From Crateriforma conspicua (GTDB lineage Bacteria > Planctomycetota > Planctomycetia > Pirellulales > Pirellulaceae): a stretch of DNA of 64,000 bases. A program made the translations under genes and the position numbers. The stretch spans positions 5,870,501 through 5,934,500 of the forward strand of contig NZ_CP036319.1 of assembly GCF_007752935.1 (NCBI RefSeq). Reading direction: 5' to 3'. The notes below the pieces were generated by a model that saw only the letters and a list, made by a program, of their open reading frames with translations, made no database searches and was not told the DNA's origin. Below are positions 34,410 through 43,307 of this stretch, one piece after another; positions within the stretch are counted from its first letter, which is position 1, and each line of letters opens with the position of its first letter.

Positions 34410-35173
34410 GGCTCAGGGTGACAACACGGCAGCGGTTCATCGTTGGTGGCGGACCAGACTTGCTGGGCACTTGGCTGGTCCCCCAACCGCGGCGGTTGAA
34501 TCGACGCCAAGTCCGCCGAAGCACGACCGGTGGCGGTATACAAACCCGTCAGCACTAACAGGACTGCGGCAAGCATCGGCATGACCACGCGAGACCGATT
34601 CATCAGTGTTCCGGCCCCCACAACCACGGCGGTCAGTGCGGGCAACGTACCGATCCAGAATGCCGTCATCGTCGCCATCGCGCCGGGAACGGTGCCGGCC
34701 CCCGCGGCCATCAGCACGAACAAATACAGCCAACCACAAGGCAACCACGTCGTCAAAAGGCCGCCTAAATACGCTTTACCGATCGGGCCACGCGATGCCA
34801 ATACCGGCTTGGCCTTCGCCAACAGACCGGCAATTTTCGAGGGTTTGATTTCCCGAGTGCCGGTCAATCGGTTACGGGGAAGCAAACCGAAAATTCGCCA
34901 CAGCCCCATGCCGATCAATAACATCCCCGCCAACTTGGACGCCAGCATTTGAAATCCCGCAACATCACCACCGATCGTGATTGCGGATCCCAAAAGCCCC
35001 GCCATCAGTCCGGCGGACAGATACGTGGTCAAACGTCCCAGGTGATAAGCCACCAGTGACGCTCCGCGGCTGCGGCCATCGGTCGCCCAGATCGCCAGTG
35101 GGCCACACATCCCGACGCAATGCAAGCTGCCCAAGACACTGGCCAAAACGGTTGCCGCCAGGAAAGCCGTCAT
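34406..35173 (-). CDS. TauE/SafE-family membrane protein of the cbb3 cluster
   Basis: 255-residue protein with about six membrane helices, starting TAFLAATVLASVLGSLHCVGMCGPLAIW. The HCVGMCGP motif is typical of the TauE/SafE-like family members that sit in cbb3 oxidase loci (often annotated sulfite exporter TauE/SafE or cytochrome c biogenesis-like). The His and two Cys suggest copper or thiol chemistry. Later segments LTTWLPCGWLYLFVLMAAGAG and AFWIGTLPALTAVVVGAG also match the family. It overlaps fixH and ccoI by 4 bases each, so it belongs to the operon. The precise role is unknown; copper handling is the likeliest. Confidence 0.85.
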   Translation of the reverse strand: MTAFLAATVLASVLGSLHCVGMCGPLAIWATDGRSRGASLVAYHLGRLTTYLSAGLMAGLLGSAITIGGDVAGFQMLASKLAGMLLIGMGLWRIFGLLPRNRLTGTREIKPSKIAGLLAKAKPVLASRGPIGKAYLGGLLTTWLPCGWLYLFVLMAAGAGTVPGAMATMTAFWIGTLPALTAVVVGAGTLMNRSRVVMPMLAAVLLVLTGLYTATGRASADLASIQPPRLGDQPSAQQVWSATNDEPLPCCHPEP

Positions 35174-35697
35174 GACGATTGCTCCGACGATGCCGGACCT
35201 TGCAACAAGACTTGCCGCGATTCGACGAAACGTGCGCCGCTATCATCGGTGACATCGATTTCAACTTGCCACCAGCCGCCACGATCCACGCATTCGGTGA
35301 ACGCCAAAGGACTGTCCGCCGTCACCGATTCGTCCAGCGAAAACTGCAGCACATCGCCGGCACGGGCATGATGGTAAATCGACACCGTTCCGGTTTGGAT
35401 GGCCACCGGTTGGCCGTCTGCATCCAACAACTTCAACATCAGCCCGTTTCCGGACTGGCCGGCAGGAATCTCCGCGACCGTGAAGGTCCAGCCCAGTTTT
35501 TCCGATGTACGTTTTCGCGCCGCCTGCTTATCCCAATCCAGCGCCTTCTGATAGTAGTCCGGGACGACCGCCACCGACCGGTCGCCGGTGGCCAGAAAGA
35601 TCGCCACGACGCCCAGGGCGACCTGCAGCGTCAGCAAGGCGACGACCATTGATCCCCAACGCCACGCTGCTTTCGAATTGGCGTCATTCTTCACCAT
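35170..35697 (-). CDS. ccoH: FixH/CcoH cbb3 oxidase assembly protein
   Basis: 175-residue single-pass membrane protein with a periplasmic domain. It begins NSKAAWRWGSMVVALLTLQVALGVVAIFLATGDRSVAVVPDYYQKALDWD, where the helix followed by P-D-Y-Y-x-K-A-L-D-W-D is the FixH hallmark. The C-terminus is beta-rich (GGWWQVEIDVTDDSGARFVESRQVLL). It helps assemble the cbb3 oxidase. The stop overlaps the start of the TauE/SafE-like gene. Start ATG 35697, between ccoG and that gene. Confidence 0.88.
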   Translation of the reverse strand: MVKNDANSKAAWRWGSMVVALLTLQVALGVVAIFLATGDRSVAVVPDYYQKALDWDKQAARKRTSEKLGWTFTVAEIPAGQSGNGLMLKLLDADGQPVAIQTGTVSIYHHARAGDVLQFSLDESVTADSPLAFTECVDRGGWWQVEIDVTDDSGARFVESRQVLLQGPASSEQSS

Positions 35698-35719
35698 TGC
35701 AGTCCACCTATTCGCTTTC

Positions 35720-37126
35720 TCAGCGAGGTCCGAGCAGTTTTGTTGTCACGGTGCGTTGATTACCCGCACCGTCGGTGATTTCGATTTCACCATCACACTG
35801 GCCCGCCGCCCCAAACTTGGACGGAGGCACTTGTATCGTCAGCGGGATCAATTCCGTTTGACCGGGTTCCAGGCTGGCGCCGGAATTCTCTTGCTGCACC
35901 AACAAGGCTCCGTCGGGCCGAACGATTTGGAACTTATAGTCTTGATTTTCTTCGCTTCGATTCCATAAACGCAAGCGGAAGTTGTTCACGATCTGGCCGT
36001 TGGCACCCCTTTGAAAGGGATTCCCCGCCGACCGGATCAATCGCGCGTCGAACGCGAACTTCGTCGACAACACCACGAAGAAGATCGACAGCACGGCGAT
36101 CAACGCCGCCGGGTACAACACCGTTCGCATCCGCAGAAATCGCAGCGGGTTGCCCGCCATCGCGTCCTGGGAACTGTAGCGGATCAACCCCTTGGGCAAA
36201 CCGACCCGGTCCATCACGTCATCGCAGGCATCAATACACTGGGTGCAATTGATGCATTCCATCTGCAAGCCGTCACGAATATCAATGCCCGTCGGGCACA
36301 CCACCACACACTGGTTGCAATCCACACAATCGCCGGCACTGCGTTCGGCGATCGGCAGACTGACGTCACGTTTGCCCTTCTTTCTCGGTTCGCCACGTGT
36401 TTCGTCATACGCGACGATCAGACTATGCCGATCCAGCATCACGGATTGGAAACGCCCATAGGGACACGCGATCAGGCACATCTGTTCGCGAAAGAACAGA
36501 AAGTCGAACAGCATCAACCCTGTGGTCCCGAACATGACGACAAAAGCGATCGGATGCTGAAACGGGCTGCTTCGCATCCACTCCGCCAGACGTTCGGTAC
36601 CAACGAAGTACGCCAGGAATGTGTGGGCCAACGCCATACACAAAACAAGGTAAACCAGAAAACGCAGCACCGCCCGGATACCGGTCACCTTTCGCTTGGG
36701 CTTTCCACCACGTCCCAAGGTGCCTTCAAAAAAACGATCGATCGGTCGGAATACATATTCCATGTAAACCGTTTGCGGGCATCCCCATCCGCACCAGACG
36801 CGTCCTGTCAAAGCGGTCAACAAGACGATCGTGATCAGAATGGACACCAACAGCAACGCCAACAACACCGTGTCGGTTGGCAAAAACGTGTGTCCGGCCA
36901 GAACAAACTTACGTGCGGGAATGTCCAACAAGATCAGCGGTCGTCCGTTGATCCGCAAATGCGGCAATGCGACGAAAACGACAATCAATACGTAAGCCAA
37001 AATCTGTCGTCGACGCCACCAATGCCCCTTGGCCAACTTGGGACGCAACCATCGACGCGACCCGTCGCCCTCCAACGTGCTTAGCACATGCTCGGGCGCT
37101 TCCAACATTGGGGACGGGGCGTTCAT
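35720..37126 (-). CDS. ccoG: Cytochrome c oxidase accessory protein CcoG/FixG
   Basis: Membrane-bound [4Fe-4S] cluster protein involved in copper reduction or supply for cbb3 oxidase. 468 residues: a cytoplasmic N-terminus and membrane helices (RQILAYVLIVVFVALPHLRING, VLLALLLVSILITIVLLTALTGRVWCGWGCPQTVYMEY, FLVYLVLCMALAHTFLAYFVG). Two ferredoxin-like Cys clusters follow (CVDCNQCVVVCPTGIDIRDG and CINCTQCIDACDDVM), then a C-terminal immunoglobulin-like FixG domain (RLIRSAGNPFQ...NNFRLRLWNRS). The GCPQTVYME motif is family-specific. ATG 37126. Intact, part of ccoNO-Q-P-G-H. Confidence 0.94.
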   Translation of the reverse strand: MNAPSPMLEAPEHVLSTLEGDGSRRWLRPKLAKGHWWRRRQILAYVLIVVFVALPHLRINGRPLILLDIPARKFVLAGHTFLPTDTVLLALLLVSILITIVLLTALTGRVWCGWGCPQTVYMEYVFRPIDRFFEGTLGRGGKPKRKVTGIRAVLRFLVYLVLCMALAHTFLAYFVGTERLAEWMRSSPFQHPIAFVVMFGTTGLMLFDFLFFREQMCLIACPYGRFQSVMLDRHSLIVAYDETRGEPRKKGKRDVSLPIAERSAGDCVDCNQCVVVCPTGIDIRDGLQMECINCTQCIDACDDVMDRVGLPKGLIRYSSQDAMAGNPLRFLRMRTVLYPAALIAVLSIFFVVLSTKFAFDARLIRSAGNPFQRGANGQIVNNFRLRLWNRSEENQDYKFQIVRPDGALLVQQENSGASLEPGQTELIPLTIQVPPSKFGAAGQCDGEIEITDGAGNQRTVTTKLLGPR

Positions 37127-37251
37127 TGTTGTGTCGTACGACGAAGATCAGATTTTCAAAACTTGGTTGATCGCCAAACACATGCCATCGAAATCGATTG
37201 CATGTTCATCTAAAGGCGACCTGTCACTTACAGGCGACCTTAAAGTGATTG

Positions 37252-37881
37252 CTATTGGGCGTCGGACTCCGCCGGCGGATCTGGCCAAGGCGCGATCACG
37301 TTTCCTTCGGGCGCTTTTGGATTCGCCGCTTCGGTCCCACGCATGCTGGCCACGTAACTGGCGGCAAGCACGAGTTCGTTGGTACTTAAACGATTTTTCC
37401 ATGCCGGCATTGCACCGGCGGCCGCACCGTTTTGAAGCACACCAATGATGTCTTCGATTTCACGGATGTTCTTATAATGATCATCCGTCAGATTCGGGCC
37501 GACCAAACCGCCGCCATCGGCGCCATGGCATGACTGACAATTCGTTTCAAACACGACCTTGCCAACCTGCAGCCAATTGGGCTTGTACAGGAATTTCACC
37601 ACGGTCTCACGATCCGCTTTCAACTCACCAATTTCGGCAAACTGAAGCTGCAAGTTCTCTGCGAGATCCCGGTCATAGGAGGCCGCACGAGTCCGACTTT
37701 CCACACCACTATGGAAGTAGAAAAAGTAGGGCGGCGAAAACAACATCGAGCCGACGAACAACCACTTCCACCAACCGGGCAACGGGTTATCGAATTCTTG
37801 GATGCCGTCGTAACTATGGCCGGTCAGCGGATCGTCTGGAATTGCGCCCGTGTCGGACGTCTCGGGGGTCACACTACTCAT
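37252..37881 (-). CDS. ccoP: cbb3 oxidase subunit III, single-heme CcoP
   Basis: 209-residue membrane-anchored cytochrome c that feeds electrons into the oxidase. The N-terminus has the CcoP signature (YDGIQEFDNPLPGWWKWLF with one helix to about residue 56). The periplasmic part has one heme-c site, C115-Q-S-C118-H119, and a downstream axial Met in AGAMPAWK. Most proteobacterial CcoP subunits are ~300 residues with two heme-c sites, so this is a shortened form. ATG 37881 is taken, with GGA-rich upstream sequence; a GTG lies one codon earlier. The start is inside the end of ccoQ (overlap of about 8 bases). Confidence 0.92.
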   Translation of the reverse strand: MSSVTPETSDTGAIPDDPLTGHSYDGIQEFDNPLPGWWKWLFVGSMLFSPPYFFYFHSGVESRTRAASYDRDLAENLQLQFAEIGELKADRETVVKFLYKPNWLQVGKVVFETNCQSCHGADGGGLVGPNLTDDHYKNIREIEDIIGVLQNGAAAGAMPAWKNRLSTNELVLAASYVASMRGTEAANPKAPEGNVIAPWPDPPAESDAQ

Positions 37882-38053
37882 CACGAGGATCCTTCACTTG
37901 ATCGGAAAGTGGAATCGAGGCAAACCGGTCGGCCGACTTGCGCGACAGACGCAGCACGGCGAAGACCATCATTGCGAAGGCGACGACAAACATTGCCAAC
38001 GCGATCTCGGCACAGTCGCTGTAGTCGACCGATCGAATCACGTCTTTCAACAT
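37874..38053 (-). CDS. ccoQ: cbb3 oxidase subunit IV CcoQ
   Basis: 59-residue protein with one hydrophobic helix (IALAMFVVAFAMMVFAVLRLS) preceded by MLKDVIRSVDYSDCAE and followed by a short charged tail. The size and position between ccoNO and ccoP fit CcoQ. In other bacteria CcoQ stabilises the complex and links it to regulators. The start at 38053 is chosen because upstream residues in the same frame look like intergenic translation. Small and divergent, so it rests largely on context. Confidence 0.78.
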   Translation of the reverse strand: MLKDVIRSVDYSDCAEIALAMFVVAFAMMVFAVLRLSRKSADRFASIPLSDQVKDPRDE

Positions 38054-38203
38054 GGCGATGAACTGGGGGGATGGGGCTATGAGATGAAGTGAAAGGGTCA
38101 AACCGGCCGCCGTCGCCCGGAAATTTCGCCCGCCACAGATAAGACAGGCGGAGCATGCAACCAAAGGATGCATGAGGCAGGGCGGCTCCAGCTGGCGACA
38201 GTG

Positions 38204-40612
38204 TCAGCCGGTGGCATCGGATTGCGGATCCGCTTGGCCGGCGGCGACTTCGGGAATCGCATCGACGTCTTCGGGAACTTCGCCCGGAGCAGGACCATCG
38301 GTTTCCGACGATTCATCCGCTTCGGGCGTTGCAAAAATGTCGGTACCGATTCGCTGCAGATAGGCGATCAGCGCGACGGCTTGAGTGTCATACGTCATCA
38401 ATTCGCCGCGTTTGATCGGGCCGCCCTGCGAAACGATGTCCGCGGCGACCAATTCGGCTTGCTTGCGTGCAATTTCCGGAGCGTTGGTCAGTTCCTTATC
38501 GTATTCGGCTCCCAACATATGGGCCGCCCAAACACGATCGGAGATCTTGTCGAAATCGATGGCGGTATCCAGCAGGTGGACATAGGAAGGCATCACCGAA
38601 GCTTCGTTGACACTTTGGGGGTCTTCCAAGTGCAGCCAATGCCAAAGGTTACTTTGCTTGCCACCTTCGCGAGCCAAGTCGGGGCCGATCCGACGACTGC
38701 CCCATTGGAACGGGTGGTCATAGACGAATTCGCCCGGCTTGCTGTATTCGCCATAGCGTTTCGTTTCGGCGACCATCGGCCGAATCATTTGCGAGTGACA
38801 GTTGTAACAACCTTCAGCGACAAAGATGTCACGTCCGGCCAACTCCAGCGGCGTGTAAGGCTGAACCGTGGCGATCGTCGGCACGTTGCTGCGGATCAAG
38901 AACGTCGGGATGATTTCAAATAAGCTGGCGATCACAACGGCCAGGGTGACCAAGATGGTAAACCGAACCGGCAATCGTTCCCAACGACGGTGCCATCCCA
39001 TGCGGCTCCATGTGTCCAATTTCTTGGCGGCTTCCAACATCGGAGCGTCTTTGATCGCTTCGCTGACTTCGGCCGGTTCGCGATAGTCCGCTTGCTTGGC
39101 TAGGCGTGGTGCCTGATACACCGGCACTTCATAGGCCGACGGACGGGACAACCAAGTCATGAAGTAGTTGACGACCATTAGCACGACGCCGGCGACGAAT
39201 AAGGCCCCGCCGACCACACGCAGCCACCACATCGGGGCGATCGAGGAAATCGTTTCGACAAAGTCGGGGTAAACCAGTTGGCCGGTTTCGTCCATCGCAC
39301 GCCACATCAGCCCCTGGGTCAGACCGGCAATGTAGATCGGCACGATGTACATCAAAATTCCGATCGTCGAAATCCAGAAGTGCAGTGTGGCCGCTTTGAC
39401 GCTCCACAACTTGGTTTGGAACAACCGCGGGGCCAGCCAGTACAACATGCCGAAAGTCATCATGCCGTTCCAACCGAGTGCACCGGAGTGCACGTGGGCG
39501 ATGGTCCAGTCGGTGTAGTGGCTGAGCGCATTGACGCTTTTCACGCTTAGCATGGGACCTTCGAAGGTCGACATTCCGTAGAACGTCACTCCGACGACGA
39601 AAAACTTCAGCACCGGGTCAACGGCGACCTTCTGCCAAGCACCACGCAGGGTCAGCAAGCCGTTGATCATTCCGCCCCAAGACGGCATCCACAGCATGAC
39701 GCTGAACAACATCCCCAGGGACGACGCCCATTCGGGCAACGCCGTGTAGTGCAAGTGGTGCGGGCCCGCCCAGATGTAGATGAACACCAACGACCAAAAG
39801 TGAAGGATGGACAGCTTGTAGCTGAACACCGGACGATTGGCCGCCTTGGGCAAGAAGTAATACATCAGACCCAAGAACGGAGTGGTCAAGAAGAACGCCA
39901 CCGCGTTGTGCCCGTACCACCACTGCATGAATGCGTCTTGGACACCCGCATAAACGCTATAGCTTTTGAAAGCCGCGATCGGCACGACCAAGTTATTGAA
40001 GACGTGCAAAACGGTCACGGTGACGATCGTTGCGATGTAAAACCACAGCGCCACGTACAAGTGCCGTTCGCGACGTTTGATCAACGTCATGAAAAAGTTG
40101 ACACCGAAAAACCCCAGCCACACCACGGCAATCGCCAAGTCGATCGGCCATTCCAATTCGGCGTACTCGCGACTTTGCGTGATGCCCAGTGGCAGCGTCA
40201 CCGCGGCCGCGACGATGATCAGTTGCCATCCCCAAAAATGCAGACGACTGAGCACGTCGCTCCACATGCGTGCTTTGCACAATCGCTGGGTGCTGTAGTA
40301 GATCGCCGCGAAAATGCCGTTGCCCGCAAAGGCAAAGATGGCTGCGTTGGTGTGCAGCGGTCGCAGACGACCAAAGGTCAGCCATTCCAGGCCGACAAAG
40401 GCCTTGGGCAAAACCAGCAATAAGGCGACGACCAAACCGGCGATCGTCGCGATCAATCCCCAAACGATGGTCGCGACGGCAAACTTGCGGGAAATATCGT
40501 CATCGTACGAAAACGATTCGATGTGCTCCGACGCACGCCCGGCGGATGTCTGGCCAGATTCAAACGGACCGGATGGGTCGCTCGGGTCTAGACTGGTCTC
40601 TGCGGTGGCCAC
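38204..40612 (-). CDS. ccoN: cbb3 oxidase fused subunits I and II (CcoNO)
   Basis: Catalytic core of a high-affinity oxygen reductase in one 802-residue polypeptide. The CcoN part has about 12 helices with conserved His regions (RPLHTNAAIFAFAGNG, WWYGHNAVAFFLTTP, WAGPHHLHYTALPEWA, HYTDWTIAHVHSGALGWNGMM) that ligate heme b, heme b3 and CuB. After a linker comes the CcoO part: one helix, then heme-c site CYNCHSQMIRP and the region GSRRIGPDLAREGGKQSNLWHWLHLEDP. Fusion of N and O is known in some phyla, including planctomycetes. GTG 40612, with GAGGA 8 bases upstream, is preferred over a longer frame from 40714. A long Glu-rich tail follows the domain. Confidence 0.95.
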   Translation of the reverse strand: MATAETSLDPSDPSGPFESGQTSAGRASEHIESFSYDDDISRKFAVATIVWGLIATIAGLVVALLLVLPKAFVGLEWLTFGRLRPLHTNAAIFAFAGNGIFAAIYYSTQRLCKARMWSDVLSRLHFWGWQLIIVAAAVTLPLGITQSREYAELEWPIDLAIAVVWLGFFGVNFFMTLIKRRERHLYVALWFYIATIVTVTVLHVFNNLVVPIAAFKSYSVYAGVQDAFMQWWYGHNAVAFFLTTPFLGLMYYFLPKAANRPVFSYKLSILHFWSLVFIYIWAGPHHLHYTALPEWASSLGMLFSVMLWMPSWGGMINGLLTLRGAWQKVAVDPVLKFFVVGVTFYGMSTFEGPMLSVKSVNALSHYTDWTIAHVHSGALGWNGMMTFGMLYWLAPRLFQTKLWSVKAATLHFWISTIGILMYIVPIYIAGLTQGLMWRAMDETGQLVYPDFVETISSIAPMWWLRVVGGALFVAGVVLMVVNYFMTWLSRPSAYEVPVYQAPRLAKQADYREPAEVSEAIKDAPMLEAAKKLDTWSRMGWHRRWERLPVRFTILVTLAVVIASLFEIIPTFLIRSNVPTIATVQPYTPLELAGRDIFVAEGCYNCHSQMIRPMVAETKRYGEYSKPGEFVYDHPFQWGSRRIGPDLAREGGKQSNLWHWLHLEDPQSVNEASVMPSYVHLLDTAIDFDKISDRVWAAHMLGAEYDKELTNAPEIARKQAELVAADIVSQGGPIKRGELMTYDTQAVALIAYLQRIGTDIFATPEADESSETDGPAPGEVPEDVDAIPEVAAGQADPQSDATG

Positions 40613-40964
40613 CAAGTGATCCTCGACGAAGGGGACAATAGCAAGACAAAGGTTGATATTCAGTGTGGGAAAGCGTTCTTGGGACGACTTGCCCGACGCG
40701 CCAAATTGACGCACGCAGTGGGCAATCGGGAAAGAACTCCGACGTCCCCTGCGATGATGGCGATAGTGTAACGATGCGACGTGACGACTTCACCACAGTC
40801 TGTACTGTTATCTGCGATACACGCCGCGGATTCACCCTCAAAACGAAAGTCAAATTGTCGCACCCCGCGGCATTTCGGCGCCTTTCGATGCGACAAATCG
40901 AACGTCCTGACTTTACTATCGTGTCGTCAGCCGATTCCTGACAAACCAGACCGACCGAGACAAC
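40613..40964. other. Divergent intergenic region, ccoNO and K+ channel
   Basis: About 350 bases between two divergent starts. No gene was found. A sequence resembling half of an FNR-type site (TTGAT) occurs upstream of ccoNO without its matching half, so no operator is called. Confidence 0.4.
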
Positions 40965-41996
40965 ATGGCGCGCCCTGCCGCAATCTTTCAATCTTCGGTA
41001 ACGCCGCTGGATCGTATTCGCAGCGGTGGCAAAATCCTTGCCGGCGTGGTCTTTATCGGCGTGTTGGGCTATCGGTACCTGGGCGGATACGGATGGTCCG
41101 ATGCGGTTTGGATGGTCGTGATCACGATCAGCACGGTCGGCTATGGCGAACACAGTCAATCCGACGCGTTGGTGAAATGGTTCACCGTCTTGGTGATTGT
41201 GTTCGGAATGACCGCATCGGTTTACACCTTCGGCGGTCTGTTTTCGATGATACTGGAAGGCGAACTTGATCGCGTGATTGGACGCCAGCGAATGAATCGT
41301 GAAATCGCCAAACTGAACGGACATGTCATCGTTTGCGGCTATGGCCGGATGGGCCAGCATCTGGTCGAGGGTCTACGCCATGCTTCGCGATCGATGGTCG
41401 TCATTGACATCGACGAAGAAGCCATTGCCGGCGCCAGCGAAGCGGGCCTTTTGACTCTGCACGGCGACGCGACCAACGACGACCTGTTGACGATGGCGGG
41501 GATCGCCAAGGCTGAAACACTGGTGATCACATTGCCCGATGACGCGGACAATGTTTTCATCACGTTGACCGGCCGCGGATTGAATTCTGAATTCACCATC
41601 ATCGCCCGCGCCGAACAGGTCACCACCGAAAAGAAACTTCGCCAGGCGGGTGCCGATCGCGTGGTCATGCCGACGATCGTCGGCGCCAAACAGATGACGC
41701 GTCTGGTCGCCCGGCCGTCGACAGCCGATTTGATCGACGTGGTCACCGAGTCCAGTTTCAAAGACATCGATTTGGACGAAGTCCTGATACCAGCGGGCAG
41801 CCCCATGTGTGGAAGGACCATTCGATCGATCGTTACGCTTCAGTCCCGCAATTTGCTGATCGTCGGAATCCAGCGTGACGGTGCGGCCTTGAAGTTCAAT
41901 CCCAACGGCGACGATCAGATCCACAGCGGTGAAACGCTTTTGATCTTGGGGCACCCCGATAACATCCTGGCGTTTCGCCGGGACATCGCCGATTGA
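40965..41996 (+). CDS. Two-TM potassium channel with RCK (TrkA-N/TrkA-C) domains
   Basis: 343-residue ion channel subunit, expected to form a tetramer. There are two membrane helices (ILAGVVFIGVLGYRYLGG and WFTVLVIVFGMTASVYTFGGLFSMI) around the selectivity filter in TISTVGYGE. A Rossmann-fold RCK domain follows (HVIVCGYGRMGQHLVEGL, VVIDIDEEA, TLHGDATNDDLL), then a TrkA-C-like domain (IDLDEVLIPAGSPMCGRTIRS...ILGHPDNILAFRRDIAD). The RCK domain would bind nucleotide or Ca2+ to gate K+ flux. ATG 40965. The next gene in the same direction has its start 165 bases downstream of the stop. Confidence 0.92.
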   Translation: MARPAAIFQSSVTPLDRIRSGGKILAGVVFIGVLGYRYLGGYGWSDAVWMVVITISTVGYGEHSQSDALVKWFTVLVIVFGMTASVYTFGGLFSMILEGELDRVIGRQRMNREIAKLNGHVIVCGYGRMGQHLVEGLRHASRSMVVIDIDEEAIAGASEAGLLTLHGDATNDDLLTMAGIAKAETLVITLPDDADNVFITLTGRGLNSEFTIIARAEQVTTEKKLRQAGADRVVMPTIVGAKQMTRLVARPSTADLIDVVTESSFKDIDLDEVLIPAGSPMCGRTIRSIVTLQSRNLLIVGIQRDGAALKFNPNGDDQIHSGETLLILGHPDNILAFRRDIAD

Positions 41997-42160
41997 CGCG
42001 ACGCAGGATCGGTCGCGAAGACGCATCGCCGGCGGGCGAACAGGGCAGGGGACCGGCGCGATCGAATCTGGTATCCTTCGCGCAGCCTGGTTGTTCCGCC
42101 ATCGCCATTGCCGCGGCAGCGGACGGATCGAATTCGCGTGCCTCCTGTGCAAAAGCCGAT

Positions 42161-43276
42161 ATGGGACTGCTGATCTTTTACCTGTTCTTTGCGATCGGGT
42201 GCTCTTTCTATTGTTCGGTGGCCGAAGCCGTGCTGCTGTCGATCACGCCGTCGTTCATTGCGACGCTGGGCCAGCGGAAACCGAAGGCCGCCAAACGCCT
42301 GGAAGATCTCAAGGACAACATTGATCGCCCGCTGGCGGCCATCCTTAGCCTGAACACCATTGCTCACACGATCGGTGCGGCCGGCGTGGGTGCCGAAGTG
42401 GTCCGGCTTTATGGCGACCAGTACCTGGCAGCCGCCAGCGCGGTGATGACGCTGTTGATCCTGGTGTTAAGCGAAATCATCCCCAAGACGATCGGGGCCC
42501 TGTACTGGCGCACGCTCGGGCCGTTCGTGGCCACCAGCGTCCGCTGGCTGATTTGGATCCTGTATCCGCTGGTGTGGATGAGCGAGCGTCTGACTCGGCT
42601 GCTTTCCGGTGGCAAGTCCCACCACACGCTGACTCGCGAAGAACTGTCGGCGATGGCCAAAATCGGCGCCAAGCAAGGCGTCTTGGAAGCCAACGAACAC
42701 CGCATTTTCGATTCGATGATTCGGTTTCCCCGTGTGACGGCGCAAGAAGTAATGACGCCCCGCGCCGTGGTCCTGGCGGTCAGCGAATCATCGACCGTGG
42801 CCGAAGCACTGGCCCAGGAATCCATCCTGTCGGTCTCTCGAATTCCCGTCTACGAAGGCACATTGGACCACGTGACCGGATTCGTTTTAAAGGACGACCT
42901 GTTGCTGGCGCAGGCACGTGACCAGGACGCGGATCCGATCACCACCTATCGCCGTCCGTTGCTGACGGTTCGCGATGAAGTTCGGTTGCCGCGTCTGCTG
43001 GACCAATTGCTGCAAGGCCGACATCACATCGCCATCGTCGTCGATCAGTACGGCAGCGTCGTCGGCCTGGTCACGCTGGAAGACATCGTCGAAACTTTGC
43101 TGGATCTGGAAATCATCGACGAACATGACCGCGAGGTGGACATGCAAAAACTGGCCCGTCGCCGCTGGGAAAAACGCTTGAGCCAGAAAGAAAGCCAGGG
43201 CACGGCCGTGGTCCAGCCCAACATCGCAGAATCCGATGAAGACGCCGGCGGCCGTGAAAACACGCCGGACACATAG
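42161..43276 (+). CDS. CNNM/CorC-type membrane protein with CBS domains
   Basis: 371 residues. A DUF21/CNNM transmembrane domain with four helices (LIFYLFFAIGCSFYCSVAEAVLLS, ASAVMTLLILVLSEIIPKTIGALYW) leads to two CBS domains (VMTPRAVVLAVSESSTVAEALAQESILSVSRIPVYEG...ITTYRRPLLTVRDEVRLPRLLDQLLQGRHHIAIVVDQYGSVVGLVTLEDIVE). The SEIIPKTIGA motif is diagnostic. The family includes Mg2+/Co2+ efflux proteins; substrate not determined here. Unlike many, it lacks a long C-terminal CorC domain, ending in an acidic tail. ATG 42161 gives the usual membrane start; an upstream TTG at 41993 would add 56 unlikely residues. Confidence 0.9.
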   Translation: MGLLIFYLFFAIGCSFYCSVAEAVLLSITPSFIATLGQRKPKAAKRLEDLKDNIDRPLAAILSLNTIAHTIGAAGVGAEVVRLYGDQYLAAASAVMTLLILVLSEIIPKTIGALYWRTLGPFVATSVRWLIWILYPLVWMSERLTRLLSGGKSHHTLTREELSAMAKIGAKQGVLEANEHRIFDSMIRFPRVTAQEVMTPRAVVLAVSESSTVAEALAQESILSVSRIPVYEGTLDHVTGFVLKDDLLLAQARDQDADPITTYRRPLLTVRDEVRLPRLLDQLLQGRHHIAIVVDQYGSVVGLVTLEDIVETLLDLEIIDEHDREVDMQKLARRRWEKRLSQKESQGTAVVQPNIAESDEDAGGRENTPDT

Positions 43277-43307
43277 GCCCCCAGCGGTCATCCATCAGGG
43301 CCAGCGT

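Noticed and set aside
36011-37084. Plus-strand frame of 357 codons opposite ccoG
   Set aside because: Antisense to a clear CcoG gene with intact ferredoxin motifs; it has no recognisable features of its own.
40640-40670. FNR/Anr operator upstream of ccoNO
   Set aside because: A TTGAT half-site is present, but the matching ATCAA at four bases is missing, so regulation by an FNR-type protein cannot be claimed.
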